From assembly GCA_018340375.1 (NCBI GenBank), contig JAFFJZ010000099.1, positions 246,704 through 310,703 on the forward strand: a DNA stretch of 64,000 bases. Direction: 5' to 3'. Below, piece after piece: positions 10,896-23,356 of the stretch. Origin of the DNA: Gonatopus flavifemur. Taxonomy: Eukaryota; Arthropoda; Insecta; Hymenoptera; Dryinidae. The notes beneath the pieces were generated by a model. That model was not told the DNA's origin. It did no database searches and worked only from the letters and a program-made list of their open reading frames with translations. Position 1 is the first letter of the stretch. Each line of letters opens with the position of its first letter. Both the position numbers and the translations under genes were made by a program.

Positions 10896-10952
10896 TATGA
10901 ATGCATATATGAATCCATATATGGGTCCATATATGGAATTTTTTTTCCCGGG

Positions 10953-11518
10953 TGCATCGCCAGAAAAATTAAAAAGTTCATGCAGAAATTTCTGAGAATG
11001 TACAATAATGCTAAGGAATTGAATACAAGATATTGGATGATCACATCTATTTCACGTACTCATCGTATTTTAGTTGGAATATACTACCATTTTCAGAATA
11101 TTTACTCACCGGAATAAGCAAGTGACGCTTACGCATAATATAGGCTTCGTTTTGTGAAATGTAACGAGATGTCTTCCTTGTCCGCTCTTTTCATCTTCTT
11201 TTCTCTTTATCCTCTCAAGTGGTGAATGTACGTTAATTCTTGTTAACGGGCTGAATGATTAGAGTAACGCTCTTATTCTGTAAATTAAATGAGTACTGCA
11301 CAAAATACTTTCATGACGGATAGGAGTGTAAGATTAAAAACTACGATGGCGTATTGCCGAGCGTGCGAAAATTACCCTAGAAAAGGGACATTAAACGGAT
11401 TCAGTAGAATGAAATATGCTTTGTTCCAATCAGGACAAATGGATAATTATAGAAATACCACATATCAGTCCTTCCATGATTCTGATAAAGTCATATAAAA
11501 TATTCTTGGGATATTCTG
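10953..11518. other. Gene-free spacer
   Basis: Nothing convincing. An open stretch at 11,289-11,498 has no family signature and lies just before the TTAA of the piggyBac element. Confidence 0.35.
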
Positions 11519-11961
11519 TTAACCCATTGAGCCCGGGAAATACAGAATTTCAACTGTAATTTTAGACGTTGCAAATGATATATATCATGAAAAACTCATG
11601 GCAAAAATACCTTACCTACTATTTTCGAGAGTGCTCTTTCAGTTGCTGAGGTCAAAATTGACTTCAGATGGCGCTGGGATACCGATATGGCCGATTGAAA
11701 ATAAAAAGTCGACAAAAAATTGGAGGATATTTGACATCGTGATTTTTTCACGGGTTGAAAATGCACTCAAAATCATTCAAAACATCAACCAAGGGTGCAA
11801 AAAATATCTCAACTTTACGATAGAATTTTTTCCCAGACTTGAAGGAGACCTAACCTCTCTCAATTTACCATATATTCACCGAAATAACTCGCAATTCTGA
11901 GAATCTAGAGAAAATTGACAGAACATATAATTTTATTCGTTCAGTATTCTTCAAGAGAAGT

Positions 11962-12580
11962 ACCCGGAGGTTTTTGAGGTCGCTGACTACGAATCAAACA
12001 TCAGATTTTCAAAATTCAGAATGACGTATCCAAGATGGCGGACGAAAAGTCAGAAAAAGCCTCGGAAATGGATGAAAATCGGTATGCTTAGGGTTTTGAG
12101 GTTCCTGATTACGAATCCATTATCAGATTTTCAAAATTCAAGATGGCGGACCCAAGATGGTGGACGGATATTTGAGAAAACTCTCGAAGATGGATGAAAA
12201 TCGGTATGCTGAGGTTTTTGAGGTCTCTGATTACAAATCTAGCATCAGGTTTCCGAAATTCAAGATGGCGGACCCAAGATGGTGGACGAAAATTCGAGAA
12301 AACTCTCGAAGATGGATGAAAATCGTCATACTGGGGTTCTTGAGGTCACTGACAACGAATCCAACATCAGATTCCCAAAATCCAAGATGGCGGATTCGAT
12401 ATGGCATACTGAAATTCATAAAATGCTTCTGAATCACGAGAAAATGTGTATACGAGGTGATTTTTGGGGTCGCTGACAACGTATTTAGAGTTGGATTTCA
12501 ATAATTCCAGATGGCGGATCCAATGTGGCATACCGAAATTCATGATATAACTCAAAATCATGCAATGATGTTTATACAGG
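11962..12580. repeat. ~120-bp tandem repeats in left piggyBac TIR
   Basis: About five units, each with GAGGTTTTTGAGGTCGCTGA, ACGAATCnAACATCAGATT, CAAGATGGCGGACCC and GGATGAAAATCGG. Periods start near 11,968, 12,090, 12,210, 12,330 and 12,451. The inverted array is in the right TIR at about 14,950-15,450. The AAGATGGCGG word resembles the YY1/Pho-type consensus (inference only). Confidence 0.85.
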
Positions 12581-12873
12581 GTTTCACGGAAGAAAATTGG
12601 TGATTTCCGTCCGTTAGCCGTTTCATATGAACGTTTCCCAACTCAAACCACGTGGAGATGGACTGCAAGAGTCTCTTTTTTTGTCTTTTTTTTTGTATTT
12701 TTTGGATTAAAAATTTTTTTGTATTGTTTTCATTTTTTATTTTATTTTTTTCAATTTTCCAATTATATTTTTATAATCTTTTTCATGTTTCCTCTTTTCC
12801 ACTCATGACTTCATACATGACTGAACAAGCTCATACTGTTCATCTTTGAGCCTGAATTATCGATAGAGAGCTT

Positions 12874-14539
12874 CTATTCTTCCACTTTTTTTCCTTGAAG
12901 ATTCGCATGAAATCTATCTTTACAATTTTTACAATAATACAAATCACAAGTGCAGCAGTAAATGTATGTGCAAATAATACATTCCTTTGTGGAACATTTT
13001 TTTTGACTTGTTTCGCGACGAAAGTTATGTTTTTTATTATACCTCTTCTGTCTGATATCCAAATAATGTCTAGCAACACTCATAGCAACATCTTTCGTGC
13101 CAATCTTTTTTGATTCAGGATTTGATAAATTATAAATCACAAGTGCATTCGTGATAGCGGCTTGAATTAAACGTGTGAAAACTACATAAGTCCACTTTTC
13201 ACTACGTATACATGTCTGCACGTTGTTGCAGTGACTGTCGTGGAGATCTACTCCACCCATGAATCGATTGTAAACATGAAAAGCGTGAGGAAATGGAAGA
13301 GATATTCTTGAATGATCTTTTACGCTATATCGTTTTGAGGGTAACATTGGAGTCACTCCTGTAGCTGATGAAGCTATAGAGACCTGCTTAGAATCCATCA
13401 CACTGACATAATTGATTCCACTCTTTTGATCAGGTTTTGAAACAAATGTACCTCTGGGAGCTTTTTTATCAATTATGTTTTCAGCCGATACTCTGTTGTC
13501 TCGAATAGTTCCTGTGGATTTCAGTCCCAATTTTTTCAGGTGCAACATGAGATTAACGCTAGTAAAATAATAATTGTCATGATACAAATGATATTTCGAT
13601 ATGGTAGAGGAGGGTGTATCCTTGAGAAATTTATCCAATAGATGCATGACCACTTTTGTACCGAGGGCGCATTTGTTTAGTTCATCAACTCGTGATCCCT
13701 TTCCACAGTACAGATCGAGATCAAACAAATATCCGTTTGCTGAACAAAGTCCCCAAAATTTCAAACCGAATCGTATCGGTTTTCCGCGGATGAATTGCTT
13801 CAAGCTGGTTCTGGCATAAGATTTAGCCATCATTTCGTCCACCGATAACGCAGATTCGAAAACCCAAATTTTTGAATATTCTTACGGAACTTGTCCAACA
13901 ATACCCGAACTCGCCAAGCTTTATCATCTTTTTTTTCATCGCTAGTTTTTGAATACTTTATGTTCGATTTGATTCCAAGAAAAGTATCACGTGACATGGC
14001 AGATCGAACATTTCGCAACTTAGAAGAGGGTCAAGGGACCAATAATTTTTATGAGATTTACGTTTATTGAAGCTTGATAAAATCAAAATTCCTAAATAAG
14101 TGTCCAAAACATTCAGACTTAGAGTATATCCATTCTCTTTGGTGGCCTCCACTATATAATTTTTCATTTCGATTGAAAAAAAGTGTTCAAATAGTTGAAC
14201 ATGTGAAGATTTACGTATAAATCTTTTTTGACTTCCACTGAGAAAACATTCATTCGTTAGTTCATTGTTATACTTTTTCTCACCATCAACCCAAACATAA
14301 TCATGATCTTTCTCCAACTTTGTTTGGTTATCATCATATGACCTAGATACTTTTTTGTCTGAACACTCGGATAGAGTTTCATCTATTCCATCGGAATTGC
14401 CATCGTAATCGATATCGGATTCTCCATCTCCAGAATCATTTGAATTTGGTAGGAGTAATATTTGATCATAATCATCATCCGATGTGTCAACCTCATAATC
14501 TGCACGATTTCTTGACTTTCTTTTGCGTTTTGGTGCCAT
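12874..14539 (-). pseudogene. piggyBac transposase, two frameshifts
   Basis: Catalyses excision and reinsertion at TTAA. The minus-strand coding length is ~555 codons in three overlapping pieces: 14,539-13,958 (starts MAPKRKRKSRNRADYEVDTS, acidic N-terminus typical of the family), 14,018-13,830 (RDTFLGIKSNIKYSKTSD) and 13,842-12,874. The last piece has the catalytic domain: first Asp in SVDEMMAKS, second in YHDNYYFTS, third in FMGGVDLHDS. It then has the C-terminal cysteine-rich domain: CSTKECIICTYIYCCTCDLY followed by CKNC. All three Asp are present. Frame changes near 13,990 and 13,850 break the protein. It ends KKVEE at 12,874. Confidence 0.93.
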
Positions 14540-14934
14540 ATTTCAAGTGATAATATGTGCGAGAAGGAAAGAAAGCGGGCCGGAACTCAATTACCCTCGG
14601 CAGGTGAGGAAAAATATTCGAATATCAAAGAAAAATATAGTTGTATAGGATAAACAATAGTATGTCTGAATTTCGAGTTCAATGATTCAGGAAATATTAG
14701 TATTCTGAAGTGTAATTAGACTGGTGACACGTGATGAAAATATTAGAAGTGAATATCAGTTATTATTAGGGTAATTGAATTTGACATTATCATCAAGTGA
14801 ATCGGAGAGAATAAAGACGAAGTTTATCGCATGAAGAACTGAGTTATTGGGGAACATACAAGAATATAAACTTGCTACGTAGTTTGACTTGGGAAACGTG
14901 CACATGGAATAATTAACGGACGGAAACAACCAAT

Positions 14935-15470
14935 TTTCTTGCGGAAACTTCACGTATAAACATTATTGCATGATTTTGAGTGATGTCATGAATTTCGGTA
15001 TGCCATATTGAATCCGCCATCTTGAATTTTGAACATCTGATGCTGGATTCGTTGTCAGAGACCTCAAAAACCCCAGTATACCGATTTTCATCCATCTTCG
15101 AGAGTTTTCTCAAATTTTCGTCCACCATCTTGGGTCCGCCATCTTCAATTCTGGAAATCTAATGCTGAATTCGTAATCAGCGACCTCAATAACCTCGGTG
15201 GATCGATTTCAATCCATCTCCGAGGCTCTTTTTGACTTTTCATCCACCTTTTCATCTTAGGTCCGCCATCTTGAATTTTGAAAATCTGATGATGGATCCG
15301 TAATCAGGAACCTCGAAAACCTAAGCATACCGATTTTCATCCATTTTCGAGGCTTTTTCTGACTTTTCGTGCGCCATCTTGGATACGTCATTTTGAATTT
15401 TGAAAATCTGATGTTTGATTCGTAGTCAGCGACCTCAAAAACCTCCGGGTACTTCTCTTGAAGAATACTG
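14935..15470. repeat. ~120-bp tandem repeats in right piggyBac TIR
   Basis: Inverted counterpart of the left array with about four units carrying TCCGCCATCTTGAATTTT and CCGATTTTCATCCAT. One unit fewer than, or diverged from, the left array. Confidence 0.8.
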
Positions 15471-15895
15471 AACGAATAAAATTATATGTTCTGTCAATTT
15501 TCTCTAGATTCTCAGAATTACGAGTTATTTCGGTGAATATATGGTAAATTGAGAGAGGTTAGGTCTCCTTCAAGTCTGGGAAAAAATTCTATCGTGAAGT
15601 TGAGATATTTTGTGCACCCTTGGTTGATGTTTTGAATAATTATGAGTGCATTTTCAACCCGTGAAAAAATCACGATGTCAAATATCCTCCAATTTTTTGT
15701 CGACTTCTTATTTCAAATCGGCCATATCGGTATTCCAGCGCCATCTGGAGGTAATTCTGACCTCAGCAACCGAAAGAGCAACCTCGAAAATAGTAGGTAA
15801 GGTATTTTTGCCATGAGTTTTGATTGATTTATATATCATTTGCAACGTTTAAAATTACAGTTGAAATCCTGCATTTCCCGGACTTAATGGGTTAA

Positions 15896-18028
15896 GGTGT
15901 TAATGATAGACTTTTCCTTTCAAAGTAGTTTCCAACATCTAAAGAGAATATTTACCCATAAAATATTTTTACGACATATGGTAAGAGAATCTCAAGCAGA
16001 ACCTTGATCAGTTGTACAATAATATATGCATATAAAGCATACATTGTCCTGGACGGACAATTTAGTGATTTTGCGATTAAATATACGCAGTAAAAGAAAC
16101 GGTCCACTCAAAATTTGTTTCGAAAATCACAGCATATAAGTGTCAAATTGACAGATTTTCAAAATAAATTCAACACTTTTGTGTTAATTTCTCACACCCT
16201 TCGTGTGGATATTCAACACAAATTTTGAGTGAACCACGTGGGACACGCACGTTTGTTGAAAATACCCATAATTTTCTACTGTGTATACTTTGTTTAAACT
16301 AACGGATTATTATTGAAAACAGCACTTTAGAACATAAGAAATTTATCAATCATCATCATACACATTGATTCGAAATATATGATAATATATCACCCTCAAA
16401 CGGAATTCACTATAACAACAGCGGCATCAAGCGTGTAGCCTGCATCATTTACGAATCTACGTATGTATATTGTCTGATTCATTAGATGGTTCAGGGTTCA
16501 CGGGAACAATGACGTCACTGCTCAAGAATTGGTTTAGACTCAAGCAGACTCTCATCTCAGCAACCCAAGCTTTATTGCATACTTACTTTTTGTTTGCCCT
16601 TCTTACCCTTCGTCATTCCTTTCCTCTTTATTTCTCTGTCCTATTGGTCAATCTCAACTGTTCTCTTTGATTCTTTCCTGAGTTAAATTATTGTATATTA
16701 GAATAAGTGCGAACTTGATACGTATCATTTGGAATAATTGTCGTCGATACGCATATCAAATGCTTTAGAGAGCATAACATCGATCGGGAAAGAAAAGATA
16801 AAATCCTCGAGAGAAATTTACAAGGTTGATGGGATTAAGAATATTTTAAGAGCAAATCGAGATGGAATAAAAGTTTCCAATCATCTTGCATAGAAACGCG
16901 AGTGACGTTGAGTGAATATAGGAGACCCGTCCAAACACTTACTCACACTCTTGTTCAGAATCTATCCGGTGGGTGAGAAATCAGGGATAGTATGTTTATG
17001 TTATTTATTTCCACCTGGAAGATGAATTTCTAGCGAGAGACAGCGGGTAAAGTCATATCTCTAAAACATAAAATTAAAATTCTTCCTCATACCAAAAAGC
17101 AGCTCGTCTTGACTCACTTCATATATTGAGACCGATTGATGGATCGTTTCGTTTCATTTTGAAGCTGAAAAATTTGTCGTTCATTTGGTAGCACTTGGAA
17201 AAGAGTTCCATTTTTTCTTGATTTAAATTAGCGTCTAAAGGAGACGATGTTCTGTTCTTTCGAATCATATTCTCCGAATGATATCTAGAACAGAGAATTA
17301 TCTTTCCTTTTATAGTCATTTCAGATTTCAGGCGGATACAATTTTCTTTCGATCCAAGCTTCGCTTCCTTTCTAGCTTCTCTTTTGCAATCCACTTTTCA
17401 TTCGTCCTTTTCGATTGCTCTCTTTTTCTAACCTAGGACACATCTTCTCTGTTTCTCTTTCTCCCTTCCTCTCGTCTTGTTCAATCCTTCGAACTATAAC
17501 TCCTTCTCTTTCCAACCTGCCCGTTCACGTATAATGTTTCTCTTCTATGCTTAACGCAGGCGAGAAATGTTTATGACCTAGCCAGATGTCCCAGTCTGGC
17601 ACTGACGCATTGCTGTTGACTTTTTTATCTGTCTTTTTATTTCAATCCAAGATCTGTTCCCATTGAAAATTTGAACTCAACTTGTAAAAGACCACCCGTT
17701 TGATTTGAGAAATGAAAGGGAATGAATTGGGATCTCATCACTTTGTTTTTCGATACAGATATGTGATGTTTACAACTGAAAATTTGCAGGACTGAGTCCC
17801 TCCTTTATTACTGTTTCGTAATGATAAAAATTAATAATGGAACAGGGTCGTCTGGAGAGCAATGATTCTGCTCACAACTCGTTAAAATCATCTCAGAATT
17901 GAAAAAAAATCTAATACAATGTCTGTATATAATTTCCATTATTCTAACTCTCTTGTTCTTCTGTTCCTTTCATTCATAGAAAAACGTATAGGCTCGAGTA
18001 TAAGGTACGCGTATTTATCGTAATTCTA
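15896..18028. other. Gene-poor DNA
   Basis: No supported gene. Contains a short MITE at 16,102-16,234 and a pyrimidine-rich stretch at 17,395-17,520 (TCTCTTTCTCCCTTCC). A minus-strand open stretch at 17,119-17,394 (MDCKREARKEAKLGSKEN...) is lysine-rich and has no recognised motif. Confidence 0.4.
16102..16234. repeat. Small inverted repeat, GTCCACTCAAAATTTG ends
   Basis: Left GTCCACTCAAAATTTGT pairs with right ACAAATTTTGAGTGAAC. The inner part holds AACACTTTTGTGTTA and CACACCCTTCGTGTGGA mini-palindromes. Confidence 0.6.
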
Positions 18029-18032
18029 TTAA

Positions 18033-18306
18033 CCCTTTCAGTGCGCACTACAAAATGGTACCTCGTCAGTGCACACATTCATTCACAGATGGTCATTCAT
18101 TTCTAGCCATCATTTCAGGGAGTAAGAGTGGTTCCAAAAATCTGCCAAATTTCATAAACATGCTATCAAGTTTGTAGAACAAACTTATGTAATGAGAATT
18201 AGGCAACGATTTGATCTTGCATAGTTTAGAAATTAATAATGTACCGGGAAATTGGTCTTGAAAAACATCACCTGGATAAAAATGACCCATGTACGCACTG
18301 GAAGGA
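18033..18306. repeat. Probable piggyBac-type MITE
   Basis: Starts at TTAA (18,029-18,032) with CCCTTTCAGTGCGCAC and ends GTACGCACTGGAAGGAT then TCAA. The right TTAA is degraded. Inner sequence is non-coding. Confidence 0.5.
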
Positions 18307-18310
18307 TCAA

Positions 18311-19095
18311 TAATATAGTGATTAATTCAAATCAATACGTACCCAATGAGAATAGCGTGATCAAAATGATGTTATTCTGATTCGCAATTGAAAACAATTT
18401 ATTTGTAAATATTGAAAATGGTTCACATGATATGTGAAAATTACATCGAGTTATCTTCAAACTGATTGCTGCAACATGTTGATCTAACACATAAGTTGAA
18501 GTTCAGTTCATTTAAACGTTTGTACAACAGGTATTTGATATTATTTCAACATGGAACTGCAAATCGATCCCAACACATTTTTCATATTGAATTATTCCCA
18601 CCTGTGACGAGTCATTCTGTGTTCCAGTAGTTCAAATCAGAAAAAAGGTAAAAAATACTGTAAATACTTCAATAAATTCGTCTCATGGCTGAAAGTTGAG
18701 AAAAATGATGCGAACTCACGTGGTACCATTTACTTTCCACGAAGTAATAAAGATTTCATTGAAGAGAATTCAAGCCCGGATGTGTACAGTACATGCACCG
18801 CCAAGTGAAAAGAGATCCTTTTCAGTGGTAACCGGACGCGTTAATTAAGCTTCGAATTATTTCATGGACCGTTTGAAACTCGGTTGCATTGATGGTACTC
18901 ATACCACTCTTAAGTTCGTCGAATTTTCAATTTCATCGAGGATTTAGTTCTAGTTGAGTTTCCAACGGTATACTTGTCACTAGATCGAGGGTCCAAGTTT
19001 TGAAAGTTACAAATCCTCAATCACTATTGTTTCTTTCGCTCTTGAATATTTTTCTAGCGATTCATCCCATTATATCGTAGCTCCGAATTGCTGAA
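18311..19095. other. Gene-free DNA
   Basis: No gene, repeat or palindrome of note was seen. Confidence 0.35.
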
Positions 19096-19097
19096 TA

Positions 19098-19311
19098 CAC
19101 AGAGAAAAAAAACTATCTTGTATCAAGAAAATATTGTTTTCGTTATATATGAAACACGGATTGTCTCAGCTCAATGCAATTTGCTTTGAATCAAGAATTT
19201 TGTTTTTTCCTGTGCTTGGTTCCAAGCAAATTGCATTGAGCTGAGACAATCCGTGTTTCATATATAACGAAAACAATATTTTCTTGATACAAGATAGTTT
19301 TTTTTTCTGTG
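19098..19311. repeat. Near-perfect hairpin MITE, TA duplication
   Basis: CACAGAGAAAAAAAACTATC is matched at the right end by its complement. Arms of about 95 bp are nearly identical (CTCAGCTCAATGCAATTTGC inside both). TA flanks are at 19,096-19,097 and 19,312-19,313. High arm identity suggests recent origin or gene conversion. Confidence 0.9.
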
Positions 19312-19314
19312 TAG

Positions 19315-20490
19315 AGCACACGTTATACCACACTCACACACCACCTTCTTCAAAAAACTCAGCAGGAACTATTGTGTTCGTTATCAATTTCAATGACCCA
19401 TGGAAGTCCGTACAATGGTCACCGGACACAAAAGTTTTTCGTCAGAATTCAAGGTTTTGTATCGATAGAATGACAATTAGGGTAAAGGACGTTCCTCTCC
19501 TTTTTGTCCTTGGACACATCGAAGCCTAGACCGGACAAAACAAAAAGGGAAATCTATGGTAAAGGGAAAAAGTTTATCTGCCACGTGGATTGCAAGCAGA
19601 AACGTTCGACTGGAATCATTTGTATTTGAACAGGCAATAAAAATATGTAATTGATCATTATCGGGCACTAATTGACGCTCAACGCAACGCTCAATGGTTT
19701 TATATTTTTTCATTACCTTCTGAGTTGCTATGATGCCCACATGATTCAATGAATGATTAAAAAATATATAATTTTAATAGTAAAAAGAAATATATATACA
19801 GATTTTTTGGGTAAAGTCATTCGTAGAATATTTTATGCACTCAAAGGGGAATTTAATCCAGATAACCCTAAATATGACCACCGTCTTAAATATTCGAGTA
19901 ATTAAATAATGATTTGAGGTGTGAGATAAGTAGATATATCATTTGACTTATGCATAATTTCTCGTTGCTTCATTATTAATTGCATCTTCATTGGCGCCCA
20001 AACAAATCTTGACTAGGAATAATTCATAGTTCATAAACGAAGAAATCAAAGTTTTTATCCACGATATTGGAATCGTAAATTTGTATTTCTGGAATAACCA
20101 ATGGTTCACCGCTCAGAAGTTTTCTTTTCATTGATGTTGCAATTCTTTATCATCGAGGACTTCGGAAAAAGAAAAATGTATATTTGTACGTCGTTACAAA
20201 GTGCACAGGGAACTTTTTCCAGGATTCCAGGGACAGGTTCCTTTACTTGTCGTTCAAGTGGTTGAAGTAGAAGTAATACTCATCGGTTGTTTGCTCGGGC
20301 TGTCACAAAACTGTCATTTATCAAACGAGGTATGGTGGTTTTCTGGTGTATCGAGAGAACGCAAGATGAAGATAAGGTTCAACACCTTATTTGGATGAGT
20401 TTATGGTATCCCATGGTAGCTTTTATTTCTCGAACTTTTCTGTGTATCCGATTAGAATATATCCTCAAGTAAGATTCTGTAAATATAAGA
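19315..20490. other. Gene-free DNA
   Basis: Open stretches at 19,284-19,529, 19,477-19,749 and 20,201-20,472 overlap on both strands and show no family motif. No convincing gene is seen. Confidence 0.35.
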
Positions 20491-20493
20491 ATA

Positions 20494-20753
20494 CACTGAG
20501 AAAAATGAAATGTGAAGATAACCTCTATTTCGTATATTTTTCACCCGTCAAATAATGAAAACTGAAGCCAGCCTTTCAAAAGTGAAAAGTACCTTTTCAG
20601 TGTTGAATTTCACGATACATTCGGTTTAATTCACTAAAGAGATGGTATTTATCACCTAGCTCATGGTGATAATAACCAAAATAATGTATTTTTCACCGTC
20701 AAATACATTACTATATTGAAACATGATTTCTACAATGCAGATTTTTCTCAGTG
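20494..20753. repeat. MITE with CACTGAGAAAAAT ends, TA duplication
   Basis: Left CACTGAGAAAAATGAAATGT and right GCAGATTTTTCTCAGTG with TA on both sides. TTTCACCGTCAAATA-type words recur internally at about 20,540 and 20,690. Confidence 0.75.
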
Positions 20754-20755
20754 TA

Positions 20756-21587
20756 CAGTTTTCAATTTCGTTATATTAAGTGTCATTACAGTTTCATCTG
20801 AAGTATCGCTGTAAGACATTTTTATTTTGAAGTATACAAACTCTTTCTGATGTAGCCTTTCTCGCAATACTTACTACTCGCGAACAAAGCAACATAATAC
20901 AATTGAACAGCTGTATTGAGTTGCACAAAGTTCATATCTTCTGGACCCTTCTTAGCATTCAACATTCTTGTGAATTAGTTCCTTCGGCTTGAGATGCAGA
21001 GTATATTATTTGTATCTTGAAAAACTGACGTAAAAGAAGACTGCTATTCGTTTCTGAAGAAGTTTCGCATGAGTGGAGCTTTATGGAATATAATATTTAC
21101 ATTGCCGTGTCCTTGGCAAGATATCTAAAAATATATACATAATGAATGAATTCTTTATTCAGGGGGGTAAGGTTATGAATAGCTTCTCTTCGCCTTCGAC
21201 CTGAATTAGAAGAAAACACATTCCTTGGATTATGATTATATCATATAAAAATTTGTCGTCGCGTTTGTAATCATTAATATGAGAAACGAGTTGTTTATGT
21301 ATGTATCATCGCACAACGATGATCTAATAAACGCATCAAATATTTGTGGTTGCACGTTGAACGTATTGCATACAACGTATGTTGCCGACAATCCTATTTT
21401 CGCTGCGCTGATGTCACAGACGGAAATGGAGTTCGCGAAAGTAACCGGTCTCCTATGTATCGCAATATTATCATCGCAGGGAAAATATTTTATCCTGGCG
21501 ACACATTTGAATTCACCATTGATTCGTGGTAAAAAGAAACCAGAATGTAGTTTTAATTCGCCTATACATTTGAATATAAAAATATCT
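20756..21587. other. Gene-free DNA
   Basis: An open stretch at 21,279-21,605 has no recognisable domain and runs into the next MITE end. Otherwise no features. Confidence 0.35.
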
Positions 21588-21588
21588 G

Positions 21589-22031
21589 CACTGAGAAAAA
21601 AATAAAAGTGCCATTAACCATCACGCGTAGTTGAAGAATTTATGAATGAATCAACCAATTTTTAGTTGAAATGACTTGGAAATTGTAGACTCAACTACGC
21701 CACCTTTCATTGTCTCGAACATATCACTTGATTTTATGAATCAATGTGTGCCAACGTCAACAAATCACAGAAGAAGTTTCATTTAAAATCTCACGTAGTT
21801 GAGTCAATCTCGCAGGCAATCAATGCTCCGTTATTTTGTGTCAAATGTATATGGATACTTGACAGAAACTATTTTCCATTATCTCAATCATTCACGTAGT
21901 TGACTCAACAGAGTCGGCCAACCTGGGGAATGATTCAATGCAACCTCCAGAGTTGGTTGAACGTATTTAACCTCCTGGCGTAGTTGAGTCGATTAGGTTT
22001 TCGTTCAGTTCACTAATCCTTTTTCTCAGTG
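21589..22031. repeat. MITE with CACTGAGAAAAA ends and ACGTAGTTGA repeats
   Basis: Left CACTGAGAAAAAAATAAAAG and right CCTTTTTCTCAGTG. Internal copies of CACGTAGTTGAGTC or variants lie near 21,625, 21,690 (inverted), 21,793, 21,892 and 21,975. The right flank is TA; the left flank is TG. Confidence 0.65.
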
Positions 22032-22034
22032 TAC

Positions 22035-22562
22035 ATGCGTTTCATCGATTTTATCAAAAATTTACCTTTATATACCTCCGATCAATGATGATTCTGAGGA
22101 TATTTGGAAATATTCACCGACGTATTTCTCATTCATATTCCATGGGCAACATGGTATCAGCAAGTCGCACAGTGTACATGCATAACTCAACGCTTTTCAT
22201 TCCAAGACTTGACGTGATTTCGATTTTTATTCCGTAAATGTAAAAATAACATTTCTGTAGATATATCACCACGTTCTATCATCGGAGCCGGTTTCATATT
22301 TTCCGAATGAAATTCGCGAAGACAGCTTTGTAGTTCGTACATCTCTTTTTCTCGGAACAATATTCACCGGTCGGACGTATAAAACTCACGTATTTGAGCT
22401 TCATCATCTGCCTACCACAGCAATTTGCTATATACCTGCTAGAATTATTGAATCATTTCCCAGTGTTGAACAATCATATTACACGAAAGATATTTCATCA
22501 AATCGAAAAATGGAAGCAATTATTGATTCATTTCTAATGTATAAAATCTGTTGAAAAAACTG
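22035..22562. other. Gene-free DNA
   Basis: No coding potential, repeat or palindrome of note. Confidence 0.35.
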
Positions 22563-22564
22563 CA

Positions 22565-22760
22565 CGGTGCAAAAATTGCTTCCCAAATTTTGTATGAATT
22601 TATATGGAGTAATTAACATAAAAATTTTATATTAATTTTCAAAATTATTCCTGACTTCTCATATGAAATTGTATGACATCTCATATAGAATTATGACTTT
22701 TCATGTATTTTTATCTGAATTTTGATACACTTTGCAGTAAATTTCATGAATTCATGATTT
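22565..22760. repeat. Truncated copy of the CACTGTAAAAAAT MITE
   Basis: The reverse complement of this stretch resembles the 3,541-3,813 element: AAAATTGCTTCCnAAATTT, ATACAAAATGT and CATATGAAATTTCATGA-like words occur in the same order. The far end is replaced by the hairpin at 22,762. Confidence 0.55.
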
Positions 22761-22761
22761 A

Positions 22762-22962
22762 AGGGGATACGAGCGGTCCAATTCTTTCGAGACAAAGTAC
22801 GTGAAAATGCGTGCATCGATTCAAAATATCTCTCTGCACAGCATTTCTTTAGCATCTCGAAGAAATGCTGTACAGAGAGATATTTCGAATCTATGCACGC
22901 ATTCTCACGTACTTTGTCTCGAAAAAATTCAGAAAAGCCCAGCCGCTCATATCCCCTTAAGG
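22762..22962. repeat. Strong hairpin, ~90-bp arms
   Basis: GATACGAGCGGTCCAATTCT opens the left arm and the right arm closes with AGCCGCTCATATCCCCTTAA. Between them TTCGAGACAAAGTACGTGA, CATGCAtagATT-like and ATATCTCTCTG words pair almost perfectly. The loop is GCATCTCGAAG-like near 22,852. MITE or hairpin RNA source. Confidence 0.8.
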
Positions 22963-22964
22963 GG

Positions 22965-23355
22965 ACATTCAAATATGATAGGGTGGAAACTTCGAATTTT
23001 TTTTAAACATTTTTCGATGTTTATTACCCATAAAATTGATATCCTACACTCGGTTGAGGTGTTTTCTGTCTTGTAACGCTTCAAAAAAGAAGCTCAAACA
23101 CCGCACATTCGAGTTTTAGAACAGTTTTATGGATTACCTTGCGGGGATGATTTCTCAAAAACGACTGATCGTATCGACTTCAAGTTTTAACACGGTATTC
23201 AGTACTATCATGGCTATCGTCCGTACCTCAAACGTGTTGATACTTTGATTTTGACTTCTATAGCGTGTATGAACTTTGGCCCACTCTGGCCCACTCTTGG
23301 GCCCATATTGATAGGATGGGGCCTGTACTGGCCCGGCGTTGACCGCACGGTACAT
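22965..23355. other. Spacer with GGCCCA cluster
   Basis: No gene. TTTGGCCCACTCTGGCCCA-type words at 23,275-23,340 are related to the GGGCCCA-rich repeat at 24,450-25,040. Confidence 0.4.
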
Positions 23356-23356
23356 A

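Larger units (their letters stand above)
9260..10952. repeat. CATATATG-rich palindromic element split by mariner
   Basis: The left end CCCGGGAAAAAATAATTCAT is inverted at the right end as AATTTTTTTTCCCGGG. The interior is a dense series of CATATATGA/CCATATATGG words that fold on themselves. The mariner at 9,602-10,895 splits it; without mariner it is about 0.4 kb. No coding potential. Confidence 0.7.
11523..15891 (-). mobile_element. piggyBac element with ~1-kb TIRs
   Basis: Target TTAA occurs at 11,519-11,522 and 15,892-15,895, the piggyBac signature. Ends are CCCATTGAGCCCGGGAAAT and, inverted, CCCATTAAGTCCGGGAAAT. Similarity between the two ends runs inward for about 1 kb (11,523-12,600 and 14,920-15,891), very long for this superfamily, whose TIRs are usually short. 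A minus-strand piggyBac transposase lies between them. Confidence 0.92.

Noticed and set aside
12231..12561. Open frames in both strands of the piggyBac TIR
   Set aside because: Products of the ~120-bp tandem repeats, not conserved proteins.
17395..17520. Pyrimidine-rich tract as a splice region
   Set aside because: No exon with coding potential follows it.
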